From assembly GCA_914767715.1 (NCBI GenBank), contig OU612075.1, positions 14,384,001-14,448,000 on the forward strand: a stretch of DNA of 64,000 nt, read 5' to 3'. This document shows, piece after piece, positions 62,501-64,000 of the stretch. The position numbers and the translations under genes were made by a program. The stretch comes from Membranipora membranacea (Eukaryota > Bryozoa > Gymnolaemata > Cheilostomatida > Membraniporidae). A model generated the notes under the pieces. It was given only the letters and a program-made list of their open reading frames with translations. It did no database searches and had not been told where the DNA came from. Within the stretch, counting starts at the first letter, position 1. Every line of letters starts with the position of its first letter.

Positions 62501-63115
62501 ACAAGGTATACAGTAGACCTCTAAAGGTTTATCCACATGTATCTCACAAGGAAGCTTGTATCTCTTCTTCCTCTCGATCTCATGATCTCCTGCTTGTAGG
62601 TCTGAGATCTTAGCCACGCTGTGATTTCTGGTATATCTAGTCTTCTGATGTACTGAGGAGCACTGCTCACACAGAAGGTCAAGGCAATCCATACACTGGT
62701 ACTGAGCCGCCTCCTTCTACATTATATTTAGGGATATTTGTTAGGAGTTAAATTTGGGGTGTTTATCTAAGAAGCCATCATCGCCTGAAGTATGACATGA
62801 TATAATGATGAAATTTATCAAAAATCTAGCGGTCAACGGTGTTAAGATCTCACTTATGATGAACTGTTTTATAAACCAATTGAATGAGTAAGAAACATGT
62901 TGAACACAAATTATCAAATGCGTAACAAAATAATTCTTGTGAAACACCAAACCATTATAAACCTACCGAACGGTGGTCTTCCAGAAAACAGATTGAACAC
63001 AATAACTTCCTTTTGAAATCTCTACCCTTGCAGGCAGTCACTTTCTTGAACACACCTCCAGCGACATCTCCGAGTGATTCTAAATCAGGGTCTGTACTCA
63101 GCTCTACAGACGGAC
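53573..63115 (-). CDS. TRIM-NHL family protein, 5' end not found (14 exons)
   Basis: Exons: 63115-62967, 62716-62495, 59701-59543, 59194-59042, 58688-58560, 57510-57396, 57188-57060, 56767-56624, 56270-56185, 55927-55748, 55419-55167, 54955-54822, 54101-53996, 53754-53573 (TGA). Phases agree; about 713 residues in the window. Residues about 40-95 form a first B-box (CSIC, CMDCLDLLCEQCSSVH, NH). About 103-140 form a second (PCEIH, CIPCGKMLCLQC, EHNNH). A coiled coil follows (about 150-270), a region I cannot assign (272-428), then NHL-type beta-propeller repeats (429-655: EPGGIAVDSQDSIIV, NPRGLVCDKFGNLLVCD, TPRDITC) and a polar tail with PQPQPP. Such proteins are usually RING E3 ligases or RNA-binding translational regulators. 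No RING was found: the first exon opens after an acceptor needing one more base, so the RING exon is upstream, outside the window, or absent. An ATG at 63143 reads through that acceptor in frame and is an alternative start. Confidence 0.88.
59364..59389. repeat. G26 homopolymer
   Basis: A run of 26 G lies in a TRIM-NHL intron. It could fold as a G-quadruplex, but long homopolymers are also prone to length error. Confidence 0.9.
59702..62494. other. large TRIM-NHL intron, AT-rich, no gene recognised
   Basis: This 2.8-kb intron separates the two halves of the second B-box. The part from about 60500 to 61080 is especially AT-rich with many TATA/AATA runs. Open frames at 61.1-62.3 kb on the minus strand lack splice partners and family motifs. 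A C-rich motif near its distal end matches one at 8.5 kb. Confidence 0.5.
62389..62428. repeat. C-rich dispersed motif, copy 2
   Basis: The segment agccccccagact followed by gtccgacgggcccccc matches the copy at 8485-8535 closely, in otherwise AT-rich intron sequence. Confidence 0.4.
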
Positions 63116-64000
63116 CTATGGGGATGTCAAAAATGGTGGTCACATTTATATATAATCTGATTCACTTGCACTTAATTATAAAAATTAAATTATTTTCTTT
63201 CGCCGGTTGTCAGTGGTTATTACAACCAATAGTGCCAGAAAGCAAAATAAATCATTATGTAATATGCACTATAATGATTTGTTTTGATGACCAGAGCTAT
63301 ACCATTTATTTAAAAGTGTACATCCACTCTTAGATTGGAGAGTAAATAACATATTGATGTTATCTGATCTAAGATGCAAGGACTGAATCACGATAAGAAA
63401 GTTTAGGATTCGTGAGGCTGTTAGCAAGATTTGCGGAGCTGTCCTTTGAGGTAAAGACTATGTCAAACTAGCAGTTGAGGAGCAGTGATATAATGGTTTC
63501 CATTCTATGTGTGACTAAAGAGTGCTTCTCGCTAGCGCGATTGCCTGCAGCCCCTCATCCCATTGCCCGCCAGAACAAGGAAAACGCCTTTCAGATTTAA
63601 ATCAGCTAACGCAAGTCAATTCTTGATTACTGAATTTTTTTTCTTTCAGCTGAGTTTGATCTTTTTTCATTGCTGCAAATTATTGTGCAAGATAAAGGAT
63701 ACAAATGGTAATGTAAACCAGTCTAGTTGGTGCATTATTGCTAAGGCAATGGAAAAGCCTGGTTCAGTTGCATAGTGATGGTTGCTGTGGACTTTTGACA
63801 GTTTGATATATCATACAGGACAAGTTGGCAGATCAAGAATCTGGAGGTCCCTGCAGCAGAAATATATACTTGGGATGAGCTGGCCATGAGCTGGAAATTT
63901 AGGTCCGGTCATGGAAAGTTCCAAAAATACCAAATGCTAATTAGCTACTCAGCTATCACTTGGATTGGAGCTGGTTATTGTGTATTACTTCGATCTTGCA
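63116..64000. other. right edge; no RING exon seen
   Basis: I searched the minus strand for the Cys/His spacing of a RING finger to complete the TRIM-NHL gene and found none. No plus-strand gene is evident either. The open frames at 63013-63333 and 63563-63775 have no recognisable motif, and the first overlaps the TRIM-NHL exon in antisense. Confidence 0.45.

Overview
This window looks like nuclear DNA of an invertebrate animal. Genes are split by many introns (mostly 0.3-1.2 kb, some several kb) with GT/AG borders. The DNA is AT-rich, carries tRNA-derived SINEs and a gypsy fragment, and the gene set is animal: MSL3, PSMD1, a biogenic-amine receptor and a TRIM-NHL protein. The amine receptor points to a bilaterian; I cannot name the phylum. 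No bacterial, plasmid, phage or CRISPR feature is visible. Gene models below were built by hand from exon phase and protein similarity recalled from memory, with no database search.

Layout, left to right. (1) 1.4-2.3 kb, minus: three phase-compatible exons of an unrecognised hydrophobic protein (weak). (2) 3.7-17.4 kb, minus: a complete 14-exon MSL3 homologue (chromo barrel plus split MRG domain) with two microexons. (3) 17.6-20.8 kb: a SINE, a tandem array of about 435-bp units each carrying the same hairpin, and a smaller minisatellite. (4) 20.8-28.7 kb, minus: a gene with a FAR1/CARF-like zinc-binding segment. One intron holds a pair of abutting palindromes; the 4.6-kb intron holds a Ty3/gypsy relic and a second SINE. 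(5) 29.4-51.4 kb, plus: a complete 23-exon PSMD1 (Rpn2) gene, head-to-head with gene 4. Its 9.3-kb intron 15 contains, on the opposite strand, a complete 7-exon 5-HT2-like receptor. (6) 52.0-53.2 kb, minus: a complete 4-exon gene for a 159-residue secreted protein with repeated dibasic HPKR-type sites, a candidate prohormone and the best candidate for something undescribed here. (7) 53.6-63.1 kb, minus: 14 exons of a TRIM-NHL protein (two B-boxes, coiled coil, NHL repeats) whose 5' end was not found.

The genes are not an operon and need not act together. PSMD1 is a housekeeping proteasome subunit, MSL3 a chromatin reader, and the receptor and secreted protein would act in signalling. Notable physical arrangements are the receptor nested in a proteasome gene, the convergent PSMD1 and secreted-protein ends about 0.57 kb apart, and the short 0.37-kb gap between the secreted-protein start and the TRIM-NHL stop.
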